The notes under the pieces were generated by a model, which saw nothing but the letters and a program-made list of their open reading frames with translations, was not told the DNA's origin and searched no databases. Source: Chloroflexota bacterium (GTDB taxonomy: Bacteria; Chloroflexota; UBA6077). From it: DNA of 18,213 nt. The translations under genes were made by a program, and so were the position numbers. This document shows positions 7,299-15,101 of the stretch, one piece after another. Each line of letters opens with the position of its first letter. Within the stretch, counting starts at the first letter, position 1. The stretch is from assembly GCA_021845945.1 (NCBI GenBank), contig JAJZRD010000050.1, positions 1-18,213 on the forward strand. Direction: 5' to 3'.

Positions 7299-8273
7299 AT
7301 GAAAGAACTCACCTATTCAAAGGCCATCAACGAAGCCCTCAGGGAGGAGATGGCCAGGGACAGCAAGGTCCTTGTCCTCGGCGAAGAGGTCGGCGTGCCA
7401 CGCGGCGGTGTCTTCGGAGTGACTCAGGGACTGGAAGAGGAGTTCGGGAAGAGTCGGGTGCGCAACACCCCCATCTCGGAGATGGCTATAGCGGGCGCGG
7501 CCGTAGGGGCCTCGCTCCTGGGGTACCGGCCCGTGGCCGAGATCATGTACGTCGACTTCATCACCCTGGCAATGGACCAGATCGTCAACCAGGCAGCCAA
7601 GGTGCGATACATGTTCGGCGGGAAGGCCCGGCCGAGCCTGGTGATCCGGACCCAGGGCGGGGTCGGCCGGGGCGGGGCAGCTCAGCACTCCCAGAGCCTG
7701 GAGATCTGGTTCGCCACCATTCCAGGGCTGAAGGTGGCGATGCCCGCGACGCCCGCCGACGCCAAGGGGATGCTGAAGGCGGCCATCCGCGACGACAACC
7801 CCGTCATCTTCATAGAGCACAAGAAGTTGTACGCCACCAGGGGCATGGTGCCGGAGGGGGACCACGTGGTGCCCCTCGGCAAGGCGGAGGTGAAGCGCCA
7901 GGGCACGGCCGCGACGATAGTCACCTATTCCTACATGGTCCTGGAAGCGCTGGCGGCAGCGGAGCAGCTGGCGGCGAGGGGGATTGACGTGGAGGTAGTG
8001 GACCTCCGGAGCGTCAATCCCATTGATTGGGAGCGGGTCCTCTCCTCCGTGAAGAAAACCGGCAAGCTGATAGCCGTCTACGAGGCCTGCAAGACCGGCG
8101 GGTTGGGCGCCGAGATCTGCTCCCGCGCGGCCGAGGAGCTGTTCGACTACCTGGACGCCCCGGTCCAGAGAGTAGCAGGGCTGGACACGCCGATACCCTA
8201 CAATCGCAAGCTGGAGCGCGCGGCCATACCCAACGCAGACCAGATAGTCGCCGCCGTGGACAGGGTTCTCTAG
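7299..8273 (+). CDS. Thiamine-diphosphate dehydrogenase E1 beta subunit
   Basis: A 324-residue partner of E1 alpha in an alpha2beta2 heterotetramer. The transketolase-like pyrimidine-binding domain covers about residues 4-180 and contains NTPISEMAIAG, in which Glu61 should activate the thiamine ring, and AQHSQSLE with His130 near the active site. The transketolase C-terminal domain (about 195-315) includes VDLRSVNPID and the EACKTGGLGAEI loop. The length is typical for AcoB/PdhB. A GGAG lies seven bases before the ATG. It sits 70 bases after E1 alpha, an expected arrangement; what is unusual is that E2 does not follow, the TRAP genes do. Confidence 0.94.
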   Translation: MKELTYSKAINEALREEMARDSKVLVLGEEVGVPRGGVFGVTQGLEEEFGKSRVRNTPISEMAIAGAAVGASLLGYRPVAEIMYVDFITLAMDQIVNQAAKVRYMFGGKARPSLVIRTQGGVGRGGAAQHSQSLEIWFATIPGLKVAMPATPADAKGMLKAAIRDDNPVIFIEHKKLYATRGMVPEGDHVVPLGKAEVKRQGTAATIVTYSYMVLEALAAAEQLAARGIDVEVVDLRSVNPIDWERVLSSVKKTGKLIAVYEACKTGGLGAEICSRAAEELFDYLDAPVQRVAGLDTPIPYNRKLERAAIPNADQIVAAVDRVL

Positions 8274-8459
8274 GGGTGGCAAGGAAGCCTGTGGGATAGA
8301 GGGGGCGACGAAGCCTTCGCTGGACTCATCGTAGCGTACCTGGTTTGTCCAACGACTCCCGCGGGGGGATTTCGAGAGGAGGTGAGACGGCCACAAAGAG
8401 CGCCAGCATCGCGTTGATTTGTTGGTCCTGGTAGCTTCTAGACTAGGAGGAGAATGGGC

Positions 8460-9590
8460 ATGTCGAGAGCACGATCCAAGGGTCTTTCGTTTCTTGTGAT
8501 GGTCACCGGTGTCGTGATGCTGGCGCTGCTGGTCCAGGCGTGTGCGCCGGCCGCCCCAGCGCCGGCCCAGGCTCCTGCCAAGCCGGCAGCAGAGCCGACC
8601 AAGGCTTCGGCACCCGCACAACCCGCCGCAGCACAGCCTACCGCGGCCGCGGCTCCGGCCAAGGCCGCTGCGCCCAAGTACACCCTCAGGCTTGCCCACC
8701 ACGTGGCCCTGACCCACTTAGTGCAGACCGTATCGGAAAAGTTCGCCGAGACGGTGAGCAAGAAGACCAACGGCCAGGTGGAGGTGAAGGTCTTCGGTGC
8801 CGGCCAGATCGGCGGCCTCAAGGACAACACGGAGGGTGTGAAGCTGGGTACCCTGGATCTGGCGTGGGCCGACCTGAGCGCCGCTGCCCTCTACTATGAC
8901 CGGGCTAACATCATCAGCCTCCCGTTCCTGTTCCGCGACCACGACCACTGGCAGAAGGTGGCCAATGGGCCGATAGGCAAGCAGCTGGCCAGCGAGCTGC
9001 TGGAGAAGACCGGCATTCGAACCCTCTCCTACCAGGTTTCCGGCTTCAGGGTGATGATGTCCCGGAACAAGCCAATCAACAGTGCAGCCGACATGAAGGG
9101 GTTGAAGATACGCATCCCCGAAGTGCCGATCTACGTCGACACCATGAAGGCGCTGGGGGCCAACGCCACGCCGCTGCCTTGGGGTGACGTCTACACGGCC
9201 CTGCAGACGGGCGTTGTGGACGCTGTGGAAGTGCCCGCCGACACCGCGCTGTCTGGCAAGATACCGGAGGTCGCCAAGTACGTTTCCAAGACCTACCACA
9301 TCTTCACAGATGTCAATCTCATCATGAGCGATAAGGTGTACAAGGGCCTGCCGGCCGACATCCAGAAGGCGATCGACGACTCGGCCAAGGAGGTAGTGAC
9401 CGACTGGGGTCAAGCCGAGGCAATCAAGCTGGACAAACGGTCCTACGACGACCTGGTCAAGGCGGGCATGCAGGGAATCGATAAGCCCGACATGGCTTCC
9501 TTCCAGAACGCCGTTAAGCCCGTGTGGGACAACTTCATCACCACAACCAAGTCCGCTGAGTTGGTCAAGGCGATAACCGACACCAAGTAG
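8460..9590 (+). CDS. dctP: TRAP transporter solute-binding protein, DctP family, lipoprotein
   Basis: A 376-residue extracytoplasmic receptor that captures a small organic acid for the TRAP permease. The N-terminus MSRARSKG followed by a hydrophobic segment and LLVQAC is a lipoprotein signal, with Cys28 as the lipidated residue. An Ala/Pro-rich linker (about 29-72) follows, a style common in Chloroflexota. The DctP domain (about 74-370) includes GAGQIGGLKDNTEGVKLG and LKIRIPEVPIY; Arg218 in IRIP is the family Arg that usually grips the ligand carboxylate. PWGDVYTALQTGVVDAVE is also a family signature. Two in-frame ATGs follow AGGAGG: 8454 is only three bases away and 8460 is nine, so 8460 is preferred. 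The ligand is probably a carboxylate; its identity is unknown. Confidence 0.93.
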   Translation: MSRARSKGLSFLVMVTGVVMLALLVQACAPAAPAPAQAPAKPAAEPTKASAPAQPAAAQPTAAAAPAKAAAPKYTLRLAHHVALTHLVQTVSEKFAETVSKKTNGQVEVKVFGAGQIGGLKDNTEGVKLGTLDLAWADLSAAALYYDRANIISLPFLFRDHDHWQKVANGPIGKQLASELLEKTGIRTLSYQVSGFRVMMSRNKPINSAADMKGLKIRIPEVPIYVDTMKALGANATPLPWGDVYTALQTGVVDAVEVPADTALSGKIPEVAKYVSKTYHIFTDVNLIMSDKVYKGLPADIQKAIDDSAKEVVTDWGQAEAIKLDKRSYDDLVKAGMQGIDKPDMASFQNAVKPVWDNFITTTKSAELVKAITDTK

Positions 9591-9609
9591 TCCTATTCAT
9601 CGCCTGCAG

Positions 9610-9650
9610 TCCCGGGCCGTGCCGCAGCAGAGCCACGGTGCGGCCCGGGA
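9610..9650 (+). promoter_or_regulatory. Strong stem-loop between dctP and dctQ
   Basis: TCCCGGGCCG (9610-9619) pairs exactly with CGGCCCGGGA (9641-9650), and five more pairs including two G-T wobbles extend it inward to an 11-base loop. It sits 20 bases after the dctP stop with no T tract. Such stems commonly protect the binding-protein mRNA and lower expression of the membrane subunits. Confidence 0.5.
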
Positions 9651-9703
9651 GCCGATAGCCCGGCCTTTGGTGGTGAGCTCGACAACACAGGGAGGTAGCC
9701 GCC

Positions 9704-10231
9704 GTGCAACTCCTTTTCAGCTACCTGGACAAATTGCTTTACTGGATCGTCGGTGCCATGATCCTCGTCTTGGCGGCCGTTGGCTTTGCCGGAGTCGTAT
9801 TCCGGTACGTTCTCCAGTCGTCGCTGTTCTGGGCAGACGAGTTCCTACGATACTGGGACATCTGGCTTATCTTCCTGGGGGCCGCGCTTGCCACTCGCCA
9901 CGGGTCCCTGATAACGGTGGACATCTTCACTGGCTTGCTGCCATACCGGGCACGCCACTACCTGGAGGCAGCCGTGCACGCTGTGGCCACGCTCTTTCTC
10001 ATTGCCATGATCTGGTTCTCCTGGGAGCTTGTTACCCGCAGCTCGGGCGGCGTCTCGGCTGCGATGAGGGTACCAATGGACAGAATGTACATGGTGTTTC
10101 CCGTCGGGATGGGGCTAATGGCAATCAACTGCCTTCGCCAAGCAGTCGAACGCTTCAAAGAGGCCTCCAGGGGTAAGCCTGCTGTGACATCAAGCCTGGA
10201 GGTGCCCGACCTCCAAGCCCATCCTGAGTAG
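9704..10231 (+). CDS. dctQ: TRAP transporter small permease, DctQ family
   Basis: A 175-residue inner-membrane subunit that pairs with DctM. Four hydrophobic helices are visible (about residues 10-33, 45-63, 86-108 and 125-145), the standard DctQ topology. FRYVLQSSLFWADEFLRY (about 33-50) is the family signature after helix 1. The start is GTG at 9704, chosen because GGAGGT lies seven bases upstream and no better ATG exists. The hydrophilic C-terminal tail of about 25 residues is unremarkable. It follows the dctP stem-loop and precedes dctM by 66 bases. Confidence 0.9.
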   Translation: MQLLFSYLDKLLYWIVGAMILVLAAVGFAGVVFRYVLQSSLFWADEFLRYWDIWLIFLGAALATRHGSLITVDIFTGLLPYRARHYLEAAVHAVATLFLIAMIWFSWELVTRSSGGVSAAMRVPMDRMYMVFPVGMGLMAINCLRQAVERFKEASRGKPAVTSSLEVPDLQAHPE

Positions 10232-10297
10232 CCCGTGATCGTCCTCACGATGAGAATGAGCTAGAGATGCCCCCCAAGTCTGTCCAGGAGGTGATCG

Positions 10298-11581
10298 ATG
10301 CTTGTCCTGATGTTCGTGGTCCTGACGGTGTTGATGTTCGTCGGGATGCCGGTGGCTCTCGCGATGGGCATCTCGGCCTTGATGGTGGTGGTCCTCAGGG
10401 GTGAGGTTGCGCCCATGGTCCTGGCCCAGAGGATGTTCGTGGGCGTGGATTCGCTTCCGCTCCTGGCTATTCCTTTCTTCATCCTAGCCGGCGAGTTGAT
10501 GGAGAGGGGCGGCATCTCCTTGCGCCTCATTCGGTTCGCCGCTGCCCTGATAGGGCACGTGAAGGGTGGGCTAGCCATGGTCACCATTGTGGCGAGCATG
10601 ATCTTCGCGGGCATCTCCGGTTCGGCCGCCGCCGATACCAGTGCCATCGGCTCCATCATGATGCCCGCCATGATCAAGCGGGGCTACAAGCGGGGCTTCG
10701 TGGTCACTCTCCAGGCCTCGGCAGGCACCATCGGGCCCATCATCCCGCCCAGCATCCTGATGATCGTCTACGGGTCAATGACGAATCTCTCCATCGGGCA
10801 GCTGTTCCTGGCGGGTGTGGTGCCTGGCGTGCTGGTCGGCCTCTCGTTGATGGCGCTGACCTACTACTACGCTGTCAAGGACGGATATGAAGGGGAGGCA
10901 CGGGTCAGCATCAAAGAGACGAGGAGCGCCTTCTGGAACGCCCTCCCCGCTTTGGCGCTTCCCTTCGCCATCATCGGTGGCATTCTCGGCGGCATCTTCA
11001 CCGCCACAGAGGCGGGTGTCTCCGCCGTGGTCTATGCCTTGATCGTCGGCTTCTTCGTCTACCGCGACCTGAAGCCGAGAGAGCTGCCCCAGATCCTTGC
11101 CCGCGCTGCCACGACCTCCATGGGGCTCATGTTCATCGTGGCCAACGCGGCGATGTTCGGATGGGTGCTGGCGCGGGAGGAGTTCCCCAGGCTCACCGTG
11201 GGCCTTCTCACCTCCCTGACAACCGATCCCAACGTGATCATCCTCTTGATCATCGCTTTTCTTGCGCTTGTGGGGTGCTTCATCGAGACGATGGCAGCCA
11301 TGATCATCCTGGTGCCGGTGCTGTTCGCCACCGGCGCGGCCTACCACTTCGATCCGGTTCACTTCGCCATGGTGATCGTCGTGATGCTGCTGATCGGCAC
11401 CATCACGCCGCCGGTCGGGATACTGCTCTACCTGACATGCTCAATGACCAGGACGCCAATCGCCGAGGCAATGAAGTACGTCATACCCTTCGCCGGCGCA
11501 ATGCTGGCGGTGGTGATCCTCATTGCCTACGTGCCGGAGCTCACCCTATTCATACCGAGACTGTTCTTCGGAGGTAGGTAG
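10298..11581 (+). CDS. dctM: TRAP transporter large permease, DctM family
   Basis: A 427-residue polytopic membrane protein forming the ion-coupled transport channel. It is almost continuously hydrophobic, consistent with about 11-12 helices. Family signatures include AIPFFILAGELMERGGIS (about 52-69), SMIFAGISGSAAADTSAIG (about 98-116), GTIGPIIPPSILMIVYG (about 144-160) and, near the C-terminus, GTITPPVG. The length is normal for a separate DctM. The ATG follows AGGAGGTG by a few bases. With dctP and dctQ it completes a secondary, sodium-coupled uptake system for an organic acid. Confidence 0.95.
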   Translation: MLVLMFVVLTVLMFVGMPVALAMGISALMVVVLRGEVAPMVLAQRMFVGVDSLPLLAIPFFILAGELMERGGISLRLIRFAAALIGHVKGGLAMVTIVASMIFAGISGSAAADTSAIGSIMMPAMIKRGYKRGFVVTLQASAGTIGPIIPPSILMIVYGSMTNLSIGQLFLAGVVPGVLVGLSLMALTYYYAVKDGYEGEARVSIKETRSAFWNALPALALPFAIIGGILGGIFTATEAGVSAVVYALIVGFFVYRDLKPRELPQILARAATTSMGLMFIVANAAMFGWVLAREEFPRLTVGLLTSLTTDPNVIILLIIAFLALVGCFIETMAAMIILVPVLFATGAAYHFDPVHFAMVIVVMLLIGTITPPVGILLYLTCSMTRTPIAEAMKYVIPFAGAMLAVVILIAYVPELTLFIPRLFFGGR

Positions 11582-11610
11582 CCATCGGGCTACGAGACTC
11601 GGAGGGAAAC

Positions 11611-11996
11611 GTGACGACAAACATTCGCTTCCTCGGCGCCGCAGCTTACGAGATCACCGCGCCCAACGGCATCAAGATCCTGATGGACCCCTGGCTGGAA
11701 TAGGCGAGTTGTACAAGCCGAACATCGGTCTGATGCACGTTACATTGCCTATCCCGATCGAGGCCGACGGCATGCGCGTCGTGACGGGCGAGCTAACCCC
11801 CTACGAGGCTGTGCTTGCCACTCAGTGGCTCGGCCTGGAGTACGTTCTGCCGATGCACTACCTGGATCCCGACTGCGATGAAGTCCGGGAGTATCTCAAC
11901 CTGCTCGAGACCATGTCGGTGCGGGGCGGACCCGTCGCGAAGCCGGTCGTCCTCAGGGCGGGGGAATCCTGGACCTTTACACCACCGGCGCAGTGA
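11611..11996 (+). pseudogene. MBL-fold metal-dependent hydrolase, internally deleted and frameshifted
   Basis: A GTG at 11611 with GGAGGGAA upstream starts a normal-looking MBL-fold N-terminus (30 residues, TNIRFLGAAAYEITAPNG then MDPWLE) that ends at TAG 11701-11703. From about 11700, in another frame, the C-terminal part of the same kind of protein continues to 11996: IGELYKPNIGLM, ATQWLGLEYVLPMHYLDPDCD and LRAGESWTF. In intact relatives these parts are separated by well over 100 residues that carry the HxHxDH metal motif, so the catalytic middle is missing and the frame has shifted. The remnant sits between dctM and E2, with dctM 29 bases upstream. It cannot be an active hydrolase. An assembly error is possible. 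Confidence 0.8.
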
Positions 11997-12033
11997 CCCC
12001 GGCGAGTTGGGCCGAGAACTGGAGGATGGAACC

Positions 12034-13317
12034 TTGGCAGTCGAAGTAATCATGCCCCGCCTCGCGGCCGAGATGGAGGAGGGGACTGTCGCTTCCTGGC
12101 TCGTGGCGGAGGGCGACCCTATCGAAAAGGGCCAGCCGCTCTTTCAGGTCGAGAGCGAGAAGGCCAACGTGGAGGTGGAGGCCCCTGCTTCGGGGTTTCT
12201 CCGCTCGCTCAAGGTGGTGGCGGGGACGACGGTAAAGTGCGGCACCTCCCTCGCCCTGATAGCCACCGGTGACGAGATGGTGCTGGAGACTCTTCCTGCT
12301 ACGGCTCCACCGCAGGAAGCCCCCCCGGCGGGCGCGGTACCGTGCGTCGGCGCCTCGAGTCCCAGACTGCCGCACCGCTCCACTCCAGCCGCGAGAAGGG
12401 TCGCGGCGGAGTTGAACGTGGACGTGGGCCAGATCCATGGTACGGGGCCCGGGGGCAGGGTCATCGAGGACAACGTTCGCGCCTATGCCCTGGCCAGGAA
12501 CGCGGCCCTCGCTACGGCGGGAGCCCCCCGCGCAGCCGCGCAGAAGGGGGAAGCGGATCCTCTCCCTCAGCCGACGTCCGCGGCCGTCGCGACCGCTGCC
12601 CCACCCACCGACACAGCATCCACCGTGTTCGCCCAGGCGGAGACGATCGAGCTTTCCCGCCTCCGCAGGGTCACCGGCGAGCGAATGGTGGAGAGCGTTC
12701 GCCAGGCTCCCCACTTCGACCTCACCGTGGACGTGGACATGGAAGAGGCCTCCAGGCTTCGAGATCGCTGGTATCACGAAACAAGCCAGGAATCCGGGAA
12801 GGCGAGCTACACGGCCATCCTCACACGCGCCGTGTCCCAGATCCTCGTGCGGCATCCCATGGTGAACGCGACCTTCCAGGCAGGGCAGCTCCGTCTCCTG
12901 AAGGAGATTAACCTCGGCATCGCCATGGCCGTCAAGGACGGGCTCATGGTTCCGGTGGTCAGGAACGCGGATCGCAAGAGCCTCTCGCAGCTCTCCAACG
13001 CCTTGGAGGACCTGCGAAAGCGAGCTGCGGAGATGCGGTTCAAGGCGGAGGAGCTGTCCGGAGGTACCTTCACCATCTCCAATCTGGGGATGTACGGCAT
13101 CGACCAGTTCTCCGCGATCATCAATCCGCCGGAGGCCGCCATCCTGGCCGTGGGGCAGATCGCCAAGCGGGCGGTGGTGGTGGATGACCATGTGGTTATC
13201 CGGCCGATAATGACGATGACCCTATCCGTCGATCACCGCGTGCTGGACGGCGCAATCGCTGCGGCCTTCCTGCGCGACGTGAAGCGAGTACTGGAGAACC
13301 CCTATTTGCTGATCTAG
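12034..13317 (+). CDS. Dihydrolipoamide acyltransferase E2 of the 2-oxoacid/acetoin dehydrogenase complex
   Basis: A 427-residue core subunit that takes the acyl group from E1 on its lipoyl arm and transfers it to CoA. Domains in order: lipoyl domain (1-78) with Lys43 in ESEKANVEV as the lipoylation site; a Pro/Ala linker; a peripheral-subunit-binding domain (about 110-152) with TPAARRVAAELNVDV and GTGPGGRV; a second Ala/Pro-rich linker; and the CAT-like catalytic domain (about 205-427) with VDHRVLDG, where His401 and Asp405 are catalytic. The start is TTG at 12034, with GGAGGA seven bases upstream; this gives the conserved opening MAVEVIMPRL. ATG 12052 would cut the first strand. It is separated from E1 by the TRAP genes, and no E3 follows. 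Confidence 0.92.
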   Translation: MAVEVIMPRLAAEMEEGTVASWLVAEGDPIEKGQPLFQVESEKANVEVEAPASGFLRSLKVVAGTTVKCGTSLALIATGDEMVLETLPATAPPQEAPPAGAVPCVGASSPRLPHRSTPAARRVAAELNVDVGQIHGTGPGGRVIEDNVRAYALARNAALATAGAPRAAAQKGEADPLPQPTSAAVATAAPPTDTASTVFAQAETIELSRLRRVTGERMVESVRQAPHFDLTVDVDMEEASRLRDRWYHETSQESGKASYTAILTRAVSQILVRHPMVNATFQAGQLRLLKEINLGIAMAVKDGLMVPVVRNADRKSLSQLSNALEDLRKRAAEMRFKAEELSGGTFTISNLGMYGIDQFSAIINPPEAAILAVGQIAKRAVVVDDHVVIRPIMTMTLSVDHRVLDGAIAAAFLRDVKRVLENPYLLI

Positions 13318-13366
13318 CCCGACTATTCGCGGGCGGCCGCGGGCGTCAATCAAAGGAGTAGCGACG

Positions 13367-14548
13367 ATGTTGCCTAAGGAGCGCATGCTGGCGGCGATGG
13401 AACACCGAGAGGGCGACCGCGTCCCTGTGGGCGAGCTGGCCTCCGACTTCGAGATGACCGAGCGAGTGCTGGGTCATCCCACCTACTACCGCTCCAAATG
13501 GAGAGAGTACAAGGCGGAGTGGGAGGGCCGGCGTGAGGACGTAGCCGCTTCCTACTCCCGGGACATAGTCGATCTCGCCCGCACCCTGGAGTGGGACTTC
13601 CTGGTGGTGCCGCTTGTGCCGGCCCGACGACACGTCTGCCCGAAGCCGGAGATGCTGGGCGAGTACCGCTGGCGCGACGCCTCCGGAAAGGTGTGGCAGT
13701 ACTCGCCAGATTCGGGTGGCCACGCCATGCTGATCGAGGCTCCGCCCATGAACGTCGCGGACATCGTCTTGCCTAAGGACTTTCAGGTCGACGAATCGCG
13801 CCTCGAGGCGATCGCCGCTGCCGTGAGAGCGCTAGGGGATACCCACTTCGTGGTGGGGAGGCTGCCTGAATGCACCTTCCCCTGGGACCTGACGATCGGG
13901 ATGGAGGACTTCCTCATGAGGATGATCACCCAGCGGGAGTTCGTACAGAGGGCTACCGAGGCAGCCGTGCGCCAGGGCGAAGCCTGGGCGGCGGCGATGT
14001 GCGACCTCGGCGTCGACGCCGTGATAGAGTGTACCGATTACTGCGACAACTTCGGCCCTATGATGGGTCCGAAGCTCTTCCGTGAATTCATTCTGCCGGG
14101 CATCAGGAGGCTGGGCAAGGTCGCCCACTCGAAGGGCAAGTACTTCCTGAAGCACACCGACGGCAACACCTGGGCCATCTTGGACGACATGATCGCGGCC
14201 GGCATCGACGGCTGGCAAGGTATACAGCCCAGCATCGGCATGGATCTCAAGGCGCTCAAGGAGAAGTACTGCGGCAAGCTCTGCCTCTTCGGCGGGGTAA
14301 ACAACGAGACGCTGATCGCCGGTACGCCCGCGGAGGTGATGGAGGAGGTGGAGTACGCCTTCCGCTACGCGGCCCCTGGAGGTGGCTACGTGCTCGCCTC
14401 CGGCAACACACTCCAGATCGGCACGAAGTACGAGAACTACGTGGCAATGCGAAAGGCGGCCAGGCAGTTCGGAACCTACCCTATCGTCCTGCCTGAGGTC
14501 AACTGCCCTGGCCGACCCCTGAGTCCGGTTCGCCCGACAGACAGCTAG
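13367..14548 (+). CDS. URO-D-family corrinoid-dependent methyltransferase 3 (HxD type)
   Basis: A 393-residue URO-D-superfamily protein, distinct from the other two in this cluster. The N-terminus PKERMLAAMEHREGDRVPV is the classic opening of this superfamily. The C-terminal half has YCDNFGPMMGPKLFREFILP (225-244), LKHTDGNTWAILDDM (261-275; His263 and Asp265), GIQPSIGMDLKALKEKY (285-301) and LFGGVNNETLIAGTP (307-321). Asp265 stands where URO-D protein 1 has Cys296. AAAGGAG precedes the ATG by nine bases. It follows E2 by 49 bases and is the last intact gene of the cluster. Its partner is probably the corrinoid protein at 5568; it may have a different substrate from URO-D protein 2. Confidence 0.87.
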   Translation: MLPKERMLAAMEHREGDRVPVGELASDFEMTERVLGHPTYYRSKWREYKAEWEGRREDVAASYSRDIVDLARTLEWDFLVVPLVPARRHVCPKPEMLGEYRWRDASGKVWQYSPDSGGHAMLIEAPPMNVADIVLPKDFQVDESRLEAIAAAVRALGDTHFVVGRLPECTFPWDLTIGMEDFLMRMITQREFVQRATEAAVRQGEAWAAAMCDLGVDAVIECTDYCDNFGPMMGPKLFREFILPGIRRLGKVAHSKGKYFLKHTDGNTWAILDDMIAAGIDGWQGIQPSIGMDLKALKEKYCGKLCLFGGVNNETLIAGTPAEVMEEVEYAFRYAAPGGGYVLASGNTLQIGTKYENYVAMRKAARQFGTYPIVLPEVNCPGRPLSPVRPTDS

Positions 14549-14629
14549 CCGAGACCTGGTCATGAATCATCAGGCTGCCTGCAAGCAGGGCTTGAGCCCG
14601 ACTCGTAGGTCAGCACCGCTCTCGAAACG

Positions 14630-14852
14630 ATGGAGCAAGGTCAGTTGGTACACCAAGACGGCACCCAGGACGTAGAGCGGGTGATCGTCGGCAACCGGCC
14701 TCTACTTCTTCAACCAGCGCACGGGGGATTTCGAGTTCCGCCCCGGCCCCATCTTCGCTCACATGGTGCTGGCCGACGAGATCAATCGGGCCACCTCTCG
14801 CACCCAATCCGCCCTCAACGATGGCTTCGATCTCGAGGAGTCGAGGCTTTAG
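14630..14852 (+). pseudogene. MoxR-family AAA ATPase remnant with internal deletion
   Basis: Two pieces of a MoxR ATPase are recognisable in different frames. From 14630 the N-terminus reads up to [10 protein letters not shown], the standard MoxR opening. From about 14697 another frame reads [19 protein letters not shown], then [17 protein letters not shown] with the Walker B Asp-Glu, and stops at TAG 14850-14852 soon after. The segment that should lie between them, including the Walker A loop, is missing, and so is everything after Walker B (sensor and lid domain). It is therefore non-functional. The end of the remnant merges into a long inverted repeat, suggesting a rearrangement broke it. 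Confidence 0.8.
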
Positions 14853-14896
14853 CCGGCACCCCGGGGAGACCTCCGACCGAAGCCTCGATTCCTCGA
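14833..14896. repeat. Inverted repeat with 17-bp arms
   Basis: The arms 14833-14849 and 14880-14896 are complementary at 16 of 17 positions, with one G-T mismatch (CGAGGAGTCGAGGCTT against AAGCCTCGATTCCTCG), around a 30-base centre. The left arm begins where MoxR similarity ends. It could be a small mobile-repeat end, a REP-like element or a stable hairpin. No transposase is nearby. Confidence 0.6.
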
Positions 14897-15101
14897 TGGC
14901 TGCTAGCCCGCTGGCTTTCGCGCCGGGTGGGCTGGCTCGCAGGGCCGGAGGAGCGGGCTGGAACCCTGCCTGGTCCCCCTTTTGCTTACTCCTGTACCTT
15001 CCTTCGAGGGCGAAGGCTGGCCCCCGGGGGTCCACGGCCTCTCCTCACCGCCGATAGGGAGGCCGCCGCACCGACATAACTACATAGGATCGGGGTTTCA
15101 T

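Noticed and set aside
7317..8717. 466-residue minus-strand open frame
   Set aside because: Antisense to E1 beta and the start of dctP, whose motifs and ribosome-binding sites are clear; no recognisable domain in the translation.
11815..12033. Longer E2 open frame starting at 11815
   Set aside because: The extra 73 residues overlap the MBL remnant in another frame and precede the conserved lipoyl-domain start; TTG 12034 has GGAGGA at good spacing.
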